Shown here: piece after piece, positions 1-7,885 of the stretch
How positions within the stretch are numbered: position 1 is the stretch's first letter
How the letters are laid out: each line of letters starts with the position of its first letter
NCBI GenBank assembly: GCA_910587195.1
Contig: CAJUKL010000045.1
Coordinates: 1-18,664 of the forward strand
Source: an uncultured Clostridia bacterium
GTDB lineage: Bacteria > Bacillota > Clostridia > Lachnospirales > Anaerotignaceae
Reading direction: 5' to 3'
DNA: 18,664 nt
The notes under the pieces: model-generated
What the model was told of the DNA's origin: nothing
The model's database searches: none
Seen by the model: the letters and a program-made list of their open reading frames with translations, nothing else
Made by a program: the position numbers and the translations under genes

Positions 1-310
1 GCTTTTTTTACGCTTTCTTGAAAGAAAGCTTAGCAAAGAACTTTGTGCAAAACTTTGTTTTGCTGCTGTATGATGGAGTTGAATGGCTGTTTTAGATAAA
101 TGACAACGCATCACCATCGGTTAAAATTTTCGTTCTATTGCGTTAGCAAAAGAAAAAGTTTTTGGTCAAGCTTTTTTCAAAAAGCTTGTAGGAGTTTGAG
201 GGCTAGCCCTCAAGGTTTTCTACGCTTGCAAGCGTGTTTTTGAAGGGGGAAAATGTCCGAAGGACGTTTGGGGGAAACTTTTCACAAGTGAAAAAAGTTT
301 CCACAAGAAT
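1..310. repeat. Stem-loop-rich intergenic repeat, copy 1 (partial or diverged)
   Basis: There is no credible gene here. The stretch holds a series of hairpins: GCTTTCTTGAAAGAAAGC near 12-29, CAAGCTTTTTTCAAAAAGCTTG near 169-190, GAGGGCTAGCCCTC near 199-212, ACGCTTGCAAGCGT near 222-235, and a GGAAAC...GTTTCC stem near 272-302. The order 'TTTTTGGT, hairpin, hairpin, AAGGTTTT' matches the arm of the better-defined elements at 2239-2505 and 15458-15657, although the stem sequences differ. It may begin upstream of the window. Confidence 0.55.
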
Positions 311-439
311 TTCCGATTTCTGTTAAGTTCATAATAAACTATTTTTTTATTTTTAAACTCAAATTATTATATTTTTTATGCGATTCCATACTATAAAAAA
401 CAGTTGACTTTATAATAGAATATTGCTAAAACAAATGTT

Positions 440-468
440 TTGCATTTTTTTAAATTTTATGATATGCT
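440..468 (+). promoter_or_regulatory. Sigma-A-type promoter for the carD leader
   Basis: TTGCAT (440-445), a 17-nt spacer, then TATGCT (463-468). Transcription would begin near 475, giving a leader of about 155 nt before carD. Confidence 0.6.
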
Positions 469-513
469 AATAAAAGGAAGATTTTTAGTTTTGGGTGTGA
501 AGTATGGTGGGAC

Positions 514-546
514 AAGCAGGAAACAGTGGGGCTGTACTGCTTTTTT
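514..546 (+). terminator. Intrinsic-terminator-like hairpin inside the carD leader
   Basis: AAGCAG (514-519) pairs with CTGCTT (537-542), and inside it ACAG (523-526) pairs with CTGT (532-535) around a TGGGG loop. The hairpin runs into six T. It lies between the promoter at 440-468 and the carD start, so it would either attenuate carD or end a leader RNA of about 70 nt. Confidence 0.6.
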
Positions 547-631
547 GTATTTTTTGGAATGTTTTTGTAAATACTAAAAACAAAAAGAAGTTGTCTTGAA
601 AAAAATGGAGAATGAAGAAAGGAGATTTTTT

Positions 632-1114
632 ATGTTTCAAATTGGCGAAAAAATTGTTTACCCTATGTATGGTGCTGGTATTGTAGAAAGTATTGAACAA
701 GACTTTCATGGTACAAAATTAGAAATGTACTATATCATACAAATCCCCAAAAATAATTTAAAAATCCGCCTGATTGCCAATAAATCAGAGCAGCTGGGTG
801 TAAGAGCAGTTGCAAACAAAGAGGAGGTTGAAAAAGCATTAGAACATGTTGCTGCCAAAAAAATTGTGATGCCGGAAAATTGGAGCTTACGCTACAAAGA
901 TAATTTAGAAAAATTAAAAACAGGCAGGTTAGACATGGTAACAGAAGTGGTAAAAAATCTCAATGAAAGAGAAAAAAGAAAAAAACTTTCTAGTATTGAA
1001 AAGAAATTATTAAACACTGCAAAGCAAATTGTTTTGAGTGAAATTATATATTCTTATGAAATTGATACGGAAAAAGCAGAAGAATTACTTGCAAATTTGG
1101 TATTGAATTGTTAA
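632..1114 (+). CDS. carD: CarD-family transcription regulator (RNA polymerase-binding)
   Basis: 160 aa. The N-terminus (FQIGEKIVYPMYGAGIVESI, then a short beta-rich segment to about residue 65) is the CarD/TRCF RNA-polymerase-interaction fold. The rest is charged and helical, as in the DNA-contacting C-terminal part of CarD/CdnL proteins. Known members bind the RNAP beta subunit and stabilise open promoter complexes, notably at rRNA and housekeeping promoters. The start at 632 is chosen because AAAGGAG lies just upstream; an in-frame ATG at 605 would place that site inside the gene. The next gene begins 36 nt downstream, so the two are probably co-transcribed; the carD / PIN-TRAM / ispD order is typical of Clostridia. 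A terminator-like hairpin at 514-546 lies in its leader. Family assignment is firm; the regulatory targets are unknown. Confidence 0.9.
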   Translation: MFQIGEKIVYPMYGAGIVESIEQDFHGTKLEMYYIIQIPKNNLKIRLIANKSEQLGVRAVANKEEVEKALEHVAAKKIVMPENWSLRYKDNLEKLKTGRLDMVTEVVKNLNEREKRKKLSSIEKKLLNTAKQIVLSEIIYSYEIDTEKAEELLANLVLNC

Positions 1115-1150
1115 TATCTTTATAACACAATTTATGGGGGAGGTGAGAAG

Positions 1151-2224
1151 GTGAAAAGATTACTGGGAGTTGTAATCAGTTTGATTGTGACAGCAGCATT
1201 TTTTGTGGTATTTCATTTTTTGTATTTGTTAGATTTGTTTCATATCAATTATATGTTGCCGTTTTATGTACCTGCAGTAATATCTGTTATTCTTGGACTC
1301 ATTTTTTATTTTCTTTTATCTTCTACTGTTGCAAATAAGATTATGGCACAAATGGCAAAAACAGAAGAAAAACTGGTAAAAATGAATCTAAAAGAATTGA
1401 GCTTTAGTTTGCTGGGCTGTATCATAGGTCTTGCGATTGCTAATTTAATTGGAATTGCTTTTACAGGCTTTGGTCCTTTGGGAACAGGTATTATTATTTT
1501 ACTAAACATTGTATTAGGTTTTTTAGGTTTTCGTGTGGCACGCAAAAAGAAAGATGAAATTAATGTTAGTAATTTAAAAAATGTATTGGCAAATCCAGAT
1601 TCTAAAAAAAATGTAGTTGTTTCTGGCAGACCTAAAATATTAGATACAAGCGTTATTATAGATGGTAGAATTTTAGATTTACTGCAAACGGGCTTTATTG
1701 AAGGAAAAATATTGATTCCTAATTTTGTTTTAGAAGAACTACGTCATATTGCCGATTCTTCTGATTCCTTAAAAAGAAATAGAGGAAGACGTGGCTTAGA
1801 TATTTTAAATGAAATTCAAAAACAGCTTTCTGTACCAGTGGAAATTGTAGATTATGACCCAAAAGAAGCACTGGAAGTGGATACAAAATTGTTAAAAATG
1901 GGTGAAAAAATGGACGCTTTTGTTGTTACAAATGATTTTAACTTAAATAAAGTGGCAGAATTTCAGGGCGTTCGTGTTTTAAATATTAATGAGTTAGCAA
2001 ATGCAATTAAACCTGTAGTATTGCCGGGAGAAGAAATGCAAGTAACGGTAATCAAGGCAGGAAAAGAAAATGGACAAGGTATTGGCTATTTAAATGATGG
2101 TACAATGATTGTTGTGGAAGGTGGAAACCGTTTTATTGGTGAAACAAAAAATGTTGTTGTGACAAGTGTTTTGCAAACAGCAGCAGGCAGAATGATATTT
2201 ACAAAAATCGCAGTTGCGGTATAA
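1151..2224 (+). CDS. yacL: Membrane-anchored PIN-TRAM domain protein (YacL type)
   Basis: 357 aa with a GTG start behind GGGGGAGGTGAG. The N-terminal 130 residues carry about four hydrophobic membrane segments. A PIN nuclease-like domain follows (about 160-275), with the acidic metal-site residues visible in ILDTSVIIDGRI, VLEELRHIADS and DAFVVTNDFN. A TRAM domain (about 293-355, PGEEMQVTVIKAGKENGQGI) ends the protein; TRAM is a predicted RNA-binding fold. This is the full-length architecture of the YacL family. The family is presumed to be a membrane-tethered RNase, but its substrate is not established to my knowledge. In Bacillus, yacL lies beside ispD, and the same neighbourhood is kept here although a repeat element now separates the two genes. 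Confidence 0.9.
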   Translation: MKRLLGVVISLIVTAAFFVVFHFLYLLDLFHINYMLPFYVPAVISVILGLIFYFLLSSTVANKIMAQMAKTEEKLVKMNLKELSFSLLGCIIGLAIANLIGIAFTGFGPLGTGIIILLNIVLGFLGFRVARKKKDEINVSNLKNVLANPDSKKNVVVSGRPKILDTSVIIDGRILDLLQTGFIEGKILIPNFVLEELRHIADSSDSLKRNRGRRGLDILNEIQKQLSVPVEIVDYDPKEALEVDTKLLKMGEKMDAFVVTNDFNLNKVAEFQGVRVLNINELANAIKPVVLPGEEMQVTVIKAGKENGQGIGYLNDGTMIVVEGGNRFIGETKNVVVTSVLQTAAGRMIFTKIAVAV

Positions 2225-2238
2225 TAGAAAATAAGAAA

Positions 2239-2505
2239 GGCATAGAAAAAAATTGCTATGCTTCAGCTTGTCAAAAAACCTTGAGACTTCATCTCAAACT
2301 CTACTTCCTTTCTTGAAAGAAAGGAAGCGAAAAAACTTCAGTCGGAAACTACGTTTCCTTAAAAATATTGATTTTATAAGGAAAAACGCTAGTTTTTCCA
2401 ATAAAGTTTTTTGTCCAACTTTTTTTTAAAAAAGTTGGTGGGTTTGGGCAAAGCCCGAGGTTTTAATTTTTTTGACAGACTGGGCATAGAAAAAAATTGC
2501 TATGC
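2239..2505. mobile_element. MITE-like non-coding element with 23-bp flanking direct repeats
   Basis: The identical 23-bp sequence GGCATAG-A7-TTGCTATGC occurs at 2239-2261 and 2483-2505, bracketing 221 bp with no ORF. The insert's ends are imperfect inverted repeats: CAGCTTGTCAAAAAA inside the left end, and CAGTCTGTCAAAAAA read inward from the right. The inside is a string of hairpins: TTGAGA/TCTCAA, CTTTCTTGAAAGAAAG, GGAAACTACGTTTCC, GGAAAAACGCTAGTTTTTCC, a CCAACTTTT/AAAAGTTGG stem, and GGGCAAAGCCC. The flanking repeat is itself the hairpin of a terminator, so the insertion split or duplicated it. About 100 bp of the interior recurs inverted at 15477-15600. It encodes no transposase, so any mobility would be in trans. 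Confidence 0.75.
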
Positions 2506-2513
2506 CTTTTTTT
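2483..2513 (+). terminator. Intrinsic terminator, intact copy after the repeat insert
   Basis: GGCATAG (2483-2489) pairs with CTATGCC (2500-2506) across an A-rich loop, followed by seven T. The copy at 2239-2261 has the same hairpin but has lost the T tract to the insertion. It presumably ended the carD / PIN-TRAM transcript originally. Confidence 0.7.
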
Positions 2514-2540
2514 GAGGAGTTAATGATTTTGTCAAATAAT
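2512..2540 (+). promoter_or_regulatory. Possible ispD promoter
   Basis: TTGAGG (2512-2517), 17 nt, AATAAT (2535-2540). It lies just after the terminator and 25 nt before the ispD start, so ispD-rnhA would be transcribed independently of carD. The -35 match is only four of six. Confidence 0.35.
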
Positions 2541-2565
2541 GTATGGTTTTATTTGGAGGAAACAC

Positions 2566-3267
2566 ATGAACAAAAAAAAATATTGTTCTGCCGTGATACC
2601 GGCAGCAGGAACAGGTATCCGCATGGGAACAGAAATCAAAAAACAATTTCTAAAATTGGGAGAAAAAGAAATTATTACTTGGACAATAGAAAAATTTGAG
2701 CAATGTCATGAAGTTGATGAAATTATATTGGCAACAGCAAAAGATATGATAGAGTTGTTGACACAAATTGTAAAAAGGGAAAATTTTAAAAAAGTGTCTG
2801 CCATTGTAGAAGGAGGAACAGAAAGGCAACATTCTGTTTATGCAGGGCTTTGTGCAACAAAAAAAGAGGCAGAAATTGTAGTAGTACATGATGGAGTACG
2901 TCCTTTTGTAACGGTGGAAGATATTACAAAAACGATTGTGGCAGCAAAACAAAAAGGAGCTTGTGTATTGGGGGTAAAGGCAAAAGATACTGTCAAAATT
3001 TGTAATGCACAAAATGAAATTGTCACAACACCAGAAAGAAATTTTGTTTGGAATATACAAACACCACAGGCATTTCAAAAAGAAATTTTAGTAAAGGCAT
3101 TTCAAAGAGCAGAAAAAGAAAACTTTGTTGGTACAGATGAATCGGTGTTAGCAGAAAGAGATGGCAATGTGGTTTTTGTAGTAGAAGGACATTATGAAAA
3201 TATTAAAATTACAACACCAGATGATATGATAATAGGAGAAGCATTTTTAAAAAAGGAGAAATTATGA
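2566..3267 (+). CDS. ispD: 2-C-methyl-D-erythritol 4-phosphate cytidylyltransferase
   Basis: 233 aa. IspD joins CTP to MEP to form CDP-ME, the third step of the non-mevalonate isoprenoid pathway, in the cytoplasm. The CTP-binding loop is at the N-terminus (IPAAGTGIRMG with KKQF after it). Further family motifs follow in order: EGGTERQHSVYAGL, VVVHDGVRPF, KAKDTVK, NIQTPQAF, GTDESVLAE and the C-terminal NIKITTPDD. Length is normal for a stand-alone enzyme; there is no IspF fusion. The start at 2566 is chosen for TTTGGAGG upstream; an in-frame ATG at 2539 precedes that site. Its stop overlaps the rnhA start (ATGA), indicating translational coupling. ispF is not in the window. Confidence 0.95.
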   Translation: MNKKKYCSAVIPAAGTGIRMGTEIKKQFLKLGEKEIITWTIEKFEQCHEVDEIILATAKDMIELLTQIVKRENFKKVSAIVEGGTERQHSVYAGLCATKKEAEIVVVHDGVRPFVTVEDITKTIVAAKQKGACVLGVKAKDTVKICNAQNEIVTTPERNFVWNIQTPQAFQKEILVKAFQRAEKENFVGTDESVLAERDGNVVFVVEGHYENIKITTPDDMIIGEAFLKKEKL

Positions 3268-3719
3268 AATCGGTAATCATTTATACAGATGGTGCCTGTT
3301 CTGGCAATCCTGGTGCAGGAGGATATGGTACAGTGTTATTATATGGCACTGCTAGAAAGGAATTGTCTGAAGGTTATCAAAAGACAACAAATAATCGTAT
3401 GGAACTGTTGGCGGTGATAAAGGGGCTGGAGGCGTTAAAAGAACCTTGTCAAGTGACGCTTTACAGTGACTCAAAATATGTGGTGGATGCCATAGAAAAA
3501 GGTTGGGTCAAAAAGTGGCAAGCCAATGGCTGGAAAAGAAATCAAAAAGAAATGGCATTAAATGTTGATTTATGGGAAAGAGTATTACCATTATTAGAAA
3601 AGCATAGTGTTAAACTGATATGGGTAAAAGGGCATGCAAATAACAAGGAAAATGAACGATGTGATTTTTTGGCACGACAAGCGATTGCAAACGGTGCGAA
3701 AAATATTGACTTAAGTTAG
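3264..3719 (+). CDS. rnhA: Ribonuclease HI
   Basis: 151 aa. It cleaves the RNA strand of RNA-DNA hybrids (R-loops, primers). The four acidic catalytic residues are in place: D9 (IYTDGACSGNPG), E47 (NNRMELLA), D69 (LYSDSKYVV) and D134 (NERCDFLA). H124 of the flexible loop (VKGHANN) is also present, as is the basic handle-like segment with several Trp residues (WVKKWQANGWKRN), so this is a full-length, active-looking bacterial type 1 enzyme. It starts inside the ispD stop codon (ATGA) with AAAGGAG just upstream in the end of ispD. A hairpin with a T run follows at 3741-3774. Confidence 0.95.
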   Translation: MKSVIIYTDGACSGNPGAGGYGTVLLYGTARKELSEGYQKTTNNRMELLAVIKGLEALKEPCQVTLYSDSKYVVDAIEKGWVKKWQANGWKRNQKEMALNVDLWERVLPLLEKHSVKLIWVKGHANNKENERCDFLARQAIANGAKNIDLS

Positions 3720-3740
3720 GTAAAACAAAAAAGACTAGAA

Positions 3741-3774
3741 AAGATTAATGTTTTTGGAAAAAATTAACTTTTTT
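3741..3774 (+). terminator. Probable terminator after rnhA
   Basis: AAGATTAATGTTTTT pairs imperfectly with AAAAAATTAACTT around GG, with one bulged A, and continues into T. It is an AT-rich stem, so strength is uncertain. Confidence 0.5.
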
Positions 3775-3786
3775 CAGAAATATTTG

Positions 3787-3815
3787 TTGACAGATTAGAA
3801 AATATATGATACCAT
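3787..3815 (+). promoter_or_regulatory. Promoter for the cold-shock gene
   Basis: A perfect TTGACA (3787-3792) with TACCAT (3810-3815) 17 nt later. TATGAT at 3805-3810 is a better hexamer but only 12 nt away. The predicted leader is about 45 nt. Confidence 0.5.
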
Positions 3816-3867
3816 TGAATATGTTATATGTAAGTAAGCATTTTTATCTATGTAGGAGGATTTTAAC

Positions 3868-4068
3868 ATGAAAAAAGGTACAGTAAAATGGTTTAATGCA
3901 GAAAAAGGTTTTGGTTTTATTTCCGTACCTGGTGAAGATGATGTATTTGTACATTTCTCTGCAATCCAAGCAGAAGGTTACAAAACACTTGAAGAAGGTC
4001 AGGAAGTAGAATTTGAAGTTGTTCAGGGTGCAAAAGGCCCTCAGGCAGCAAATGTAACACGTGCTTAA
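3868..4068 (+). CDS. Cold-shock protein (CspA family RNA chaperone)
   Basis: 66 aa, the standard single cold-shock domain. The RNP1 motif (KGFGFI) follows KGTVKWFNAE, and the RNP2 motif is VFVHFSAI; the protein ends in QAANVTRA as usual. It binds single-stranded RNA or DNA and prevents secondary structure. A strong AGGAGG lies 8 nt before the start. It has its own promoter and a clear terminator at 4132-4161, so it is monocistronic. The codons are more uniform than in the neighbouring genes, as expected for a highly expressed gene. Which paralogue it is (B, C, D) cannot be told from the sequence. Confidence 0.95.
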   Translation: MKKGTVKWFNAEKGFGFISVPGEDDVFVHFSAIQAEGYKTLEEGQEVEFEVVQGAKGPQAANVTRA

Positions 4069-4131
4069 TCAATTATCGTATAGTTCATACATGCTTTGGC
4101 ATTGAAATATATATATAGGTTATGCTCTTAT

Positions 4132-4161
4132 GCCTTTCATAGTTATTATGAAAGGCTTTTT
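4132..4161 (+). terminator. Terminator of the cold-shock gene
   Basis: GCCTTTCATA (4132-4141) pairs perfectly with TATGAAAGGC (4147-4156) around a 5-nt loop, then TTTTT. Confidence 0.85.
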
Positions 4162-4170
4162 ATATTGATT

Positions 4171-4205
4171 TTGATATTGCGGTTTTAAATACCCTATGGT
4201 AAAAT
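4171..4205 (+). promoter_or_regulatory. Promoter region of typA (two overlapping options)
   Basis: TTGATA (4171-4176) with TATGGT (4195-4200) at 18 nt, or TTGCGG (4177-4182) with TAAAAT (4200-4205) at 17 nt. Either would start transcription about 45-50 nt before typA. Confidence 0.45.
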
Positions 4206-4257
4206 ATAAAGAATTTTATGTGAAAAAATAAAATGCAGTAAAGAGGAGTAATGAAAA

Positions 4258-6084
4258 ATGAAACAAACGATAGAACAAATTAGAAATGTTGCAATTATTG
4301 CCCATGTTGACCATGGCAAAACAACATTAGTAGACCAACTTTTAAAACAAAGCGGCATTTTCCGTTCCAATCAGGTAGTACAAGAAAGAGTTATGGACAG
4401 CGGGGATATTGAAAGAGAACGTGGTATTACAATATTATCAAAAAATACAGCAGTACATTATGGTGACATTAAAATAAATATTATTGATACACCTGGACAT
4501 GCTGATTTTGGTGGAGAAGTAGAGCGTGTTCTAAAAATGGTAGATGGTGTGGTGCTTGTTGTAGATGCCTTTGAAGGCCCTATGCCACAAACAAAATTTG
4601 TACTCAGAAAAGCATTAGAATTAAATTTACCAGTTGTGGTATGCCTCAATAAGGTTGACCGTCCAGAAGCAAGACCAGAAGCAGTGATTGATGAAGTATT
4701 AGAATTATTTATGGAATTAGATGCAAATGACAATCAATTAGATTCTCCTTTTGTATTTGCGTCTGCAAGAAGCGGTGTTGCAACATTAGACCTCAAGGAA
4801 GAAGGAAAAGATATGACACCACTTTTTGAAACCATTATAGAGCATATTCCAGCACCAAGTGGAGATTTAGAAGCACCATTACAGGCTTTAATCTCTACTA
4901 TAGACCATAGTGAATATGTGGGAAGAATTGGAATTGGTAAAATTGGAAATGGTACAATTCATGTTAATGATGAGGTAGTCATTGTAAACATGCATGACCC
5001 AGAAATGCAAAAAAAAGTAAAAATTACAAAATTATATACTTTTGAAGGATTACAAAGGCAGGAAGTAAAAGAAGCAGGTGTTGGCGAAATTGTTGCTATT
5101 TCTGGTATGGAAGATATTATGATAGGAGATACTATTTGCTCCCCAGAAAAACCAGAAGCATTACCTTTTGTTAAAATTTCAGAACCAACCATCTCCATGA
5201 ATTTTTCTGTGAATGATAGTCCTTTTGCAGGTACAGAAGGAAAATTTGTTACATCAAGACATATTCGGGATAGACTTTATAAAGAATTAAATACAGATGT
5301 CAGCTTACGTGTGGAGGACACAGACACACCAGAATGTTTAAAAGTTTCAGGACGTGGAGAGTTGCACCTTTCTATTTTGATTGAAACCTTAAGAAGGGAA
5401 GGATTTGAATTTCAAGTTTCTAAACCAGAAGTATTGTTTCATGAGGAAAATGGCAAAAAATTAGAGCCTATGGAAAATGTAACGATTGATGTGCCAGAGG
5501 AATTTGTGGGAAACGTTATTGAAAAATTGGGAAGCAGAAAAGGCGAAATGACAAATATGTATCCATCTAAGGGAGGTTATACACGTTTAGAGTTTAGTAT
5601 TCCTGCAAGAGGCTTAATTGGTTATAGAAATGAATTTATGACAGATACCAAAGGAAATGGAATTTTAAATTCTGTGTTTGACAGTTATCAGCCATATAAG
5701 GGGGAAATCCCCATTCGTTCCCAAGGATCCCTTGTTGCCTTTGAAGATGGGGAAGCGATTACCTATGGACTTTATAATGCCCAAGAAAGAGGCGATTTGT
5801 TTATTGGTGCTGGAGTAAAGGTATATGCAGGTATGATTGTAGGACGAAATGCAAGACCAGAAGATATGGACATTAATGTTTGCAAAAAGAAACAGCTCAC
5901 AAATACAAGAGCGTCTGGTTCTGATGATGCTTTGAAATTAACGCCACCCATTCAAATGTCATTAGAGCAATGTCTGGAATTTATCAATGATGATGAATTG
6001 GTGGAAGTAACACCACAAAGTTTACGTATGCGTAAAAAAGTATTAGATGCAGGATTAAGAAGAAAAATACGAATTCATGGATAA
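4258..6084 (+). CDS. typA: Ribosome-associated translational GTPase TypA/BipA
   Basis: 608 aa, the usual length. The GTPase domain shows G1 (HVDHGKTTL, 16-24), switch I with RERGITIL, G3 (DTPGHADFGG from D77) and G4 (NKVD, 131-134). An EF-Tu-like beta barrel, an EF-G domain-III-like segment (GRGELHLSILIETLRREGFE), the domain-V-like segment (SRKGEMTNMYP, ARGLIGYRNEF) and the BipA-specific C-terminal domain ending RRKIRIHG follow. TypA binds the 70S ribosome and assists 50S assembly and growth under stress or cold. The ATG at 4258 is 9 nt after GAGGAG; the ATG at 4251 is out of frame. The flippase gene starts 37 nt downstream with no terminator between, so read-through is likely. Confidence 0.96.
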   Translation: MKQTIEQIRNVAIIAHVDHGKTTLVDQLLKQSGIFRSNQVVQERVMDSGDIERERGITILSKNTAVHYGDIKINIIDTPGHADFGGEVERVLKMVDGVVLVVDAFEGPMPQTKFVLRKALELNLPVVVCLNKVDRPEARPEAVIDEVLELFMELDANDNQLDSPFVFASARSGVATLDLKEEGKDMTPLFETIIEHIPAPSGDLEAPLQALISTIDHSEYVGRIGIGKIGNGTIHVNDEVVIVNMHDPEMQKKVKITKLYTFEGLQRQEVKEAGVGEIVAISGMEDIMIGDTICSPEKPEALPFVKISEPTISMNFSVNDSPFAGTEGKFVTSRHIRDRLYKELNTDVSLRVEDTDTPECLKVSGRGELHLSILIETLRREGFEFQVSKPEVLFHEENGKKLEPMENVTIDVPEEFVGNVIEKLGSRKGEMTNMYPSKGGYTRLEFSIPARGLIGYRNEFMTDTKGNGILNSVFDSYQPYKGEIPIRSQGSLVAFEDGEAITYGLYNAQERGDLFIGAGVKVYAGMIVGRNARPEDMDINVCKKKQLTNTRASGSDDALKLTPPIQMSLEQCLEFINDDELVEVTPQSLRMRKKVLDAGLRRKIRIHG

Positions 6085-6121
6085 AAATGTAGTAGGATAG
6101 AGTTATGATTGAGGTGCTTTT

Positions 6122-7756
6122 ATGGCGAAGAAAAAAAGTGGTTCTTTTGTAAAACAAGCGGCAATATTGGCTTTTGCAAGTATTATGGTAAGATTTTTGG
6201 GATTTTTATACCGGATTCCTATGACAAATATGATTGGAAATACCGGAAATGCTATTTATACTGCAGGCTATTATATTTATACATTTCTGCTGATATTATC
6301 ATCGGCAGGATTGCCCGCAGCCATTTCGAAAATGGTTTCCGAAAGATTGGCAGCAGGAGAATACCGCAATGCACATAAAGTATTTCAAATTTCATTATTG
6401 CTTTCTGGAACACTTGGTTTTTTCTTTATGATGTTAATGTTTATTTTTGCAAAACAAATTGCTGCTACTTTTGCACATTCTCCAGAAAGTTATTATTGTA
6501 TTTTAACACTATCACCAACCATATTTATTGTGGCAATTATGTCTGTATATCGGGGATATTTTCAAGGCATGAATACCATGCTGCCAACTGCGCTATCTCA
6601 GATTGTGGAACAAATTTTTAATGCTTTTTTTAGTGTTTATCTTGCCTATATTTTACTTGGATATGGTGTAGACAGAGCAGCAGGACAAAAAAACATTGTA
6701 ATGGGGGCAGCAGGTGGTACAGCAGGTACAGGAATTGGTGCCCTTGCTGGCTTGCTTGTTATTATGTTTTCTTATACCCTTTTAAAACCAGTATTATATA
6801 AAAAGACAAAATATGATAAAAATAGAGAAACAACAGAAACAGGAATGGAAATTGCAAAAATATTGTTTTGTACTGCAGCACCAATTATTGCAGGTACTGC
6901 AGTATTTAGTATTACAAATTTAATTGATACCAATATGGTTCAAATTATATTAGAAAATTCAGGCTATACTCATGAACAAGCACAAGATTTATATGGTCAG
7001 TTATCTGGAAAATATGTGACTTTAACAACATTACCCATTTCTATTTCAACTGCGGTTGCAACTGCTGCAATACCAAGTATTGCAGCCTCTATGAGATTAC
7101 GACAAAGGCAAGAAATTAAAAGAAAAATGAATCTAACTTTGCGTGTTTCTATGATTATTTCTGTTCCAGCTGGGGTTGGGCTTGGTGTGCTGGGTGAGCA
7201 AATTGTACAAATGCTTTTTCCCAAAGCACCAGATGGTGGTATTCTTTTGACAGTAGGTTTTGCGTCTATTATCTTTTTAGCTTTGTGTCAAACTGTAACA
7301 GGTGTTTTGCAGGGAATTGGTCGTGTCAAAGTGCCAGTTGTGGGCGCAATTTTGGGTGCGATTGTTAAAGTGATTTTAAATGCTTTGCTTATTAGAATCC
7401 CCTCTATTAATGTTTTAGGAGCGGTTTTGTCTACCACAGGCTGTTATGCAGTTGCTTCTATTTTTAATTTGATGATGCTCTCTCACATTATGCGTGTACG
7501 AATTGATTTATTAGCTTCTTTATTTAAACCTTTGCTTGGTTCAGCGGTTATGGGTGGGGTTTGTTTTGCTGCTTATAAAGGTCTTTTTGCATTGTTAAAC
7601 AGTAATACTATTGCTACATTGCTTGCAATTTTGCTTGCAATCATTGTTTATGGTCTGGTTATGCTTTTGATTGGAGGCATTAAAGAGGAGGATTTGCGCT
7701 CAATGCCTATGGGTGGCAAATTAGTACGAATGTTTAAAATGTATGGTTTAATATAA
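6122..7756 (+). CDS. MOP-superfamily flippase (SpoVB/MurJ-like polysaccharide biosynthesis protein)
   Basis: 544 aa, almost entirely hydrophobic, with about 14 predicted membrane helices and few charged loops. The N-terminus (FVKQAAILAFASIMVRFLGF) and the LYRIPMTNMIG segment are typical of the SpoVB / Wzx / MurJ branch of the multidrug-oligosaccharidyl-lipid-polysaccharide exporters, as are VYRGYFQGMNTMLPTALSQI and the QTVTGVLQGIGRV segment in the second half. Members move lipid-linked sugars, including lipid II, across the membrane. GAGGTG precedes the ATG. Whether it acts in peptidoglycan synthesis, spore cortex or capsule cannot be decided: no spore or capsule genes are nearby. Only an AT-rich stem (near 7756-7785) without a T run follows, so its terminator is uncertain. 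Confidence 0.88.
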   Translation: MAKKKSGSFVKQAAILAFASIMVRFLGFLYRIPMTNMIGNTGNAIYTAGYYIYTFLLILSSAGLPAAISKMVSERLAAGEYRNAHKVFQISLLLSGTLGFFFMMLMFIFAKQIAATFAHSPESYYCILTLSPTIFIVAIMSVYRGYFQGMNTMLPTALSQIVEQIFNAFFSVYLAYILLGYGVDRAAGQKNIVMGAAGGTAGTGIGALAGLLVIMFSYTLLKPVLYKKTKYDKNRETTETGMEIAKILFCTAAPIIAGTAVFSITNLIDTNMVQIILENSGYTHEQAQDLYGQLSGKYVTLTTLPISISTAVATAAIPSIAASMRLRQRQEIKRKMNLTLRVSMIISVPAGVGLGVLGEQIVQMLFPKAPDGGILLTVGFASIIFLALCQTVTGVLQGIGRVKVPVVGAILGAIVKVILNALLIRIPSINVLGAVLSTTGCYAVASIFNLMMLSHIMRVRIDLLASLFKPLLGSAVMGGVCFAAYKGLFALLNSNTIATLLAILLAIIVYGLVMLLIGGIKEEDLRSMPMGGKLVRMFKMYGLI

Positions 7757-7814
7757 TAAAAATACATTTTCTTATATTTTTATGCCATTATTTTATGATA
7801 AAGTGTAAAAAAGA

Positions 7815-7843
7815 TTGAAATAAATTGTTAAATATGCGATAAT
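7815..7843 (+). promoter_or_regulatory. Promoter of the c-di-GMP gene
   Basis: TTGAAA (7815-7820), 17 nt, GATAAT (7838-7843), with TG one base before the -10 hexamer. Confidence 0.6.
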
Positions 7844-7885
7844 AAAGACAATGATATATGTAGAATGATAGAGGAGGTGTTTTTT

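Noticed and set aside
2650..3078. 142-codon minus-strand ORF opposite ispD
   Set aside because: Phe/Cys/Tyr-rich antisense shadow of an AT-rich gene with full IspD motifs on the plus strand.
7865..7885. ATG at 7865 as start of the GGDEF/EAL gene
   Set aside because: It precedes and overlaps the strong GAGGAGGTG; TTG at 7886 has the proper spacing.
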